Below, in pieces: positions 13,604-17,001 of a DNA stretch of 17,001 bases. The DNA comes from Nitrospiraceae bacterium UBA6898. GTDB lineage: Bacteria; Nitrospirota; Thermodesulfovibrionia; Thermodesulfovibrionales; UBA6898. The notes below the pieces were generated by a model, which ran no database searches, was not told where the DNA came from, and saw only the letters and a program-made list of their open reading frames with translations. The DNA lies in contig DKBO01000257.1 in the NCBI GenBank assembly GCA_002448975.1, positions 20,091-37,091 on the forward strand, read 5' to 3'. The first letter of the stretch is position 1; every line of letters starts with the position of its first letter. Position numbers and translations under genes: made by a program.

Positions 13604-16600
13604 ATGAACTATATCGGTCTTGATGCCGGCTCTGTTGCGGCAAAGATTGTCGTCCTCGATAAAGAAGGAAGTATTGTATTCCACGCGTACCAGCGCCACA
13701 GGGGTAAGCCCCTTCAAATATCCCTCGACCTTCTCAAGAACGCCCTTGTCCGTTTTTCATCTTCAGCAAGCCCGAGCACCTTGTCTCTTACCGGCTCAGC
13801 CGGCAGGCTGATCGGCGAAATTCTCGGCATTTCTCCCGTCAATGAGGTGGTAGCCCAGGCGTGCGCTACCCGGAGGCTCTATCCTTTTATAAGGACAATC
13901 ATTGAACTCGGGGGTGAGGACTCGAAGCTTATACTCATGGATGGAGATTCTGCTGCTGCAAAGGATTTTTCGATGAACTCAGTCTGTGCTGCAGGGACAG
14001 GCTCGTTTCTTGACCAGCAGGCAGAGCGTCTCAACCTGTCCATAGCGGAATTCAGTGACTTCAGCTGCAGGTCGAAAAAACCGCCGCGCATCGCCGGAAG
14101 ATGCAGTGTCTTTGCCAAATCTGACATGATACACCTTCAACAGATTGCAACTCCTGTTGAGGATATCGTCGCAGGGCTCTGCTTTGCGGTAGCCCGCAAC
14201 TTTAAAGGCTCCATTGCGAGGGGCAGATATCTACAGCCTCCGGTTTCCTTTCAGGGAGGCGTTGCTGCAAACAAGGGAATGATCAGGGCTTTCAGCGAGG
14301 TTTTCGGCATAGGCGATCTTTTCATCCCGGAAGAGTTCGCCTTCATGGGGGCAATAGGTGCTGTATGGAAAGATATCGACTCGGGCAAGTGCAGGTCCTT
14401 CTCGCTTGAAAAGCTTGATCAGCATATCCATGCAATCCGGCAGAATGAAAAAGGGCTCATGCCGCTTCTTGATGCAGGCAGTGACTTGGCAGAAAGGCAT
14501 CTACTATCAGACGTATCTGGAGAGAGAATTATAGAGACATCTTCACCGCCTGTGCCGGCGCATCCCCAAAGGGTCTATCTCGGCATTGACGTCGGCTCCA
14601 TAAGCACGAATCTTGCGGTAATTGATGATAACTGCTCTGTGCTTGCAAAGCGGTATCTGATGACGGCAGGAAAGCCTATCGAGGCGGTAAAACAGGGCCT
14701 TGAGGAAATCGGCGCTGAAATCGGTGATACCGTGGAGATTGCAGGGGTCGGGACAACGGGTTCAGGGCGTTATATGATAGCCGATTATATCGGTGCCGAT
14801 ATTGTCAAAAATGAAATAACCGCTCAGGCAACTGCTGCAGCATTTATCGATAAGGATGTGGACACCATTTTCGAGATCGGCGGCCAGGATTCAAAATTCA
14901 TTTCTCTCAGGAACGGCGTGATCATTGACTTCGAGATGAACAAAGCCTGTGCAGCAGGCACCGGCTCATTCCTCGAAGAACAGGCGGAGAAGCTGAACGT
15001 TCCGGTAAAGAGAGAGTTTCAGGAAGCGGCGCTCTGTGCAAAGAACCCCTGCAGGCTTGGAGAACGCTGTACCGTATTCATGGAAAATTCGCTCATGGCA
15101 AACCTCCAGAAGGGTGTTGCAAAAGAGGATCTCCTATCGGGTCTCGCCTATTCGATCGTCCAGAACTATATTAACCGCGTTGTCTGCAAGCGCCCGATCG
15201 GCGACAAAATATTTTTTCAGGGAGGAGTTGCCTTCAACAAAGCCGTCGTTGCAGCATTCGAAAACTACCTCGGGAAGAACGTTATCGTTCCTGCGCACCA
15301 CGATGTCACCGGGGCTATCGGCATGGCCCTCATAGCCAAAAACCATGCCGCGTCCTTATCAGTAAAACGCAATTCCCTGTTCAAGGGCTTCGCAATCTCA
15401 AAACTGCCTTATGAGATATCTTCCTTTGCGTGCAAGGGATGTTCGAACATATGCGAGATCAACCGGGTGCGGGTCGAAGGCGACAAGAATTTTTTGTTCT
15501 ACGGCGGCAGATGCGACAGGTATGAGGTAAAAAAGGGAAAGGCACCTGAAGAACTGCCAGACCTTTTTGCCTTCAGGGACGAGATGCTCTGGAAGAACCA
15601 TGCCACATATCGAAGCGCGCATGCGGAAGGAACTCTGAAGCGGTCAAAATACCGGGGCAGGATAGGCATCCCATACATCTTTTATTTTCACGAGTTTCTG
15701 CCATACTGGGTCACACTTCTCTGGGAGCTGGGTTTTGATGTAGAGGTCTCACCGAAAACAGACAGGGGCATTATCGACCTGGGAAATGACACCATCCTTG
15801 CCGAGACATGCTTCCCGGTAAAGACTGCTCATGGGCATATTGCATTCCTCGCACAGAAAGGAGTGGAGGCCATACTTGTCCCGAGTTTTGTGGATCTGAA
15901 CGGCGGTGTCACGCAGGCAGGAAGCGGCCTTGCCTGCCCTTATACCCAGACTATTCCCTACATGGCAAAAACCGCTTTCCCTCGTGCATCCATACTCACC
16001 CCTGTGGTCAAACTCGCACTGGGCAAGAAGAGGCTGCACCAGGAGTTGCTCCGTACCCTGAAAGGGTTCCGCATCTCAGCCTCTGCACTGGCTGAAGCTA
16101 TGGACGCTGCGGAAAAGGCCCAGGCAGATTTCGTCTGCGCGATACAAAGAAAAGGACAGGAGATTCTTTCAGGATTGAACAATAGAGCCCTTGTTATTGT
16201 AGGGAGGGCCTACAACTCCTTTGACCGGGGGATGAATTTGGACATTCCCCGTAAGGTAACCGGCCTCGGTATGCTCAGCATACCCATGGACTTTCTTCCT
16301 CTCGCCGAAGTCGACATCAGAAAAAGCTGGCCCAATATGTACTGGCGTGCGGGACAGCGCATCCTCAGTGCTGCGCGCACCGTTTCAGCGCACCCGCTCC
16401 TGGATGCCATCTATATCGGCAATTTCTCCTGCGGACCGGACTCGTTCATCCTGAAGTTCTTTGAAGAAGAGATGGGGCGGAAATCATGGCTTCATCTGGA
16501 GCTTGATGCTCACAGTGCAGATGCAGGAGCTATTACCCGCTGCGAGGCGTTCCTCGACAGCATACGGGGAAGGTCGAACGGCAAAAGTCCTTCCACGGGA

Positions 16601-17001
16601 AAAATACAGGGGAAAAGCCTCATTGACCACGGGGCATCGCTACCTGGCAGATCTCACAGAACAGTGTATATCCCGCGCATGTCAGATCATGCGCTTGCTA
16701 TAGCAGCGGCGTTTTCCCGTTGCGGCGCAGAAGCCGAAGTGCTCCCAGAGCCCTCACAGGAGTCTGTTGACCTCGGGAAACGTTTCGTTTCGGGCAAAGA
16801 ATGTTATCCCTGTGCCGTGACGACCGGTGATATGGTTAAGAAGATCATGGCGCCGGGATTCGATCCCGGGCATGCAGCCTTTTTCATGCCGTCGGGCACT
16901 GGCCCCTGCAGGTTCGGTCAATATAACATCTTTCAGCGGATGGTAATACGCGATCTGGGCTTTCGGAACCTTCCCGTCTTTTCGCCGAATCAGGATGAGC
17001 A
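13604..17001 (+). CDS. Large acyl-CoA dehydratase activase-related protein with tandem BadF/BadG/HgdC ATPase domains (3' end beyond the window)
   Basis: The frame is open from ATG 13604 to the right edge: 1132 codons, still incomplete. Domain 1 (residues about 3-250) has GLDAGS, LTGSAGR and LGGEDSK nucleotide-binding motifs and cysteines C128 (CAAGTGSF) and C167 (GRCSVF). Domain 2 (about 324-580) repeats the plan with GIDVGSISTN, GTTGSGR, IGGQDSK and cysteines C449 and C489. In HgdC-type activators such cysteines hold a [4Fe-4S] cluster that passes electrons to a dehydratase or reductase with ATP hydrolysis. Next come a cysteine cluster C610-x2-C613-x3-C617 with C637, a DUF2229-like region (from about 683, with ETCFP at C736), and HgdB-like motifs SCGPDSF (C943), GKECYPC (C1067, C1070) and SGTGPCRFGQ (C1102). 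Full-length relatives are, from memory, around 1400 residues. The substrate is unknown. The ATG lacks a ribosome-binding site; an in-frame ATG at 13553 lies before the likely promoter and is disfavoured. Confidence 0.88.
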   Translation, partial: MNYIGLDAGSVAAKIVVLDKEGSIVFHAYQRHRGKPLQISLDLLKNALVRFSSSASPSTLSLTGSAGRLIGEILGISPVNEVVAQACATRRLYPFIRTIIELGGEDSKLILMDGDSAAAKDFSMNSVCAAGTGSFLDQQAERLNLSIAEFSDFSCRSKKPPRIAGRCSVFAKSDMIHLQQIATPVEDIVAGLCFAVARNFKGSIARGRYLQPPVSFQGGVAANKGMIRAFSEVFGIGDLFIPEEFAFMGAIGAVWKDIDSGKCRSFSLEKLDQHIHAIRQNEKGLMPLLDAGSDLAERHLLSDVSGERIIETSSPPVPAHPQRVYLGIDVGSISTNLAVIDDNCSVLAKRYLMTAGKPIEAVKQGLEEIGAEIGDTVEIAGVGTTGSGRYMIADYIGADIVKNEITAQATAAAFIDKDVDTIFEIGGQDSKFISLRNGVIIDFEMNKACAAGTGSFLEEQAEKLNVPVKREFQEAALCAKNPCRLGERCTVFMENSLMANLQKGVAKEDLLSGLAYSIVQNYINRVVCKRPIGDKIFFQGGVAFNKAVVAAFENYLGKNVIVPAHHDVTGAIGMALIAKNHAASLSVKRNSLFKGFAISKLPYEISSFACKGCSNICEINRVRVEGDKNFLFYGGRCDRYEVKKGKAPEELPDLFAFRDEMLWKNHATYRSAHAEGTLKRSKYRGRIGIPYIFYFHEFLPYWVTLLWELGFDVEVSPKTDRGIIDLGNDTILAETCFPVKTAHGHIAFLAQKGVEAILVPSFVDLNGGVTQAGSGLACPYTQTIPYMAKTAFPRASILTPVVKLALGKKRLHQELLRTLKGFRISASALAEAMDAAEKAQADFVCAIQRKGQEILSGLNNRALVIVGRAYNSFDRGMNLDIPRKVTGLGMLSIPMDFLPLAEVDIRKSWPNMYWRAGQRILSAARTVSAHPLLDAIYIGNFSCGPDSFILKFFEEEMGRKSWLHLELDAHSADAGAITRCEAFLDSIRGRSNGKSPSTGKIQGKSLIDHGASLPGRSHRTVYIPRMSDHALAIAAAFSRCGAEAEVLPEPSQESVDLGKRFVSGKECYPCAVTTGDMVKKIMAPGFDPGHAAFFMPSGTGPCRFGQYNIFQRMVIRDLGFRNLPVFSPNQDE

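Overview
The window looks like a chromosomal piece of a Gram-negative, probably anaerobic bacterium. It carries a lipoprotein-type solute-binding protein, type IV pilins, the GlnE nitrogen-control enzyme and a very large CoA-dehydratase-activase protein. Nitrospirota or a deltaproteobacterial (Desulfobacterota-like) lineage would fit the mix of gene families, but this is an inference from gene content; there is no rRNA or other phylogenetic marker here. All recognised genes are intact. I see no insertion sequence, phage gene, CRISPR array or tRNA.

Layout. (1) 1-229 is an AT-rich leader, followed by pyrE on the + strand (230-793). (2) A long minus-strand block is read right to left: a UvrA-family ATPase (9940-7214), then a peptide-type ABC importer made of a lipoprotein binding protein (7167-5524) and two permeases (5524-4523 and 4526-3666) joined by TGATG and ATGA overlaps, then glnE (3596-780). 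The 3' ends of glnE and pyrE overlap by 14 bases. No ABC ATPase genes accompany the importer. (3) A type IV pilus block, also minus strand: a major-type pilin (13076-12483) with a sigma-54-type promoter and its own terminator, then a membrane GT-C-like/TPR protein (12328-10493), then a second pilin (10464-10021). (4) A 527-bp divergent intergenic region (13077-13603). (5) On the + strand from 13604 to beyond the right edge, one very large protein with two tandem BadF/BadG/HgdC-type ATPase domains, each keeping both iron-sulfur cysteines, followed by the cysteine-rich activase-associated and HgdB-like regions.

How the genes may work together. The two pilins and the GT-C/TPR protein form a plausible unit for making and glycosylating pili: the pilin promoter has a good -24/-12 element with TGTC motifs upstream, as expected for RpoN/PilR-type control. 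The importer genes are translationally coupled and may be co-transcribed with glnE, which adjusts glutamine synthetase activity to nitrogen status. The large activase-type protein is the most unusual gene. Its domain order suggests an ATP-driven, low-potential electron-transfer machine in which an intramolecular pair of ATPase domains replaces the usual homodimer. Its substrate cannot be deduced from this window.
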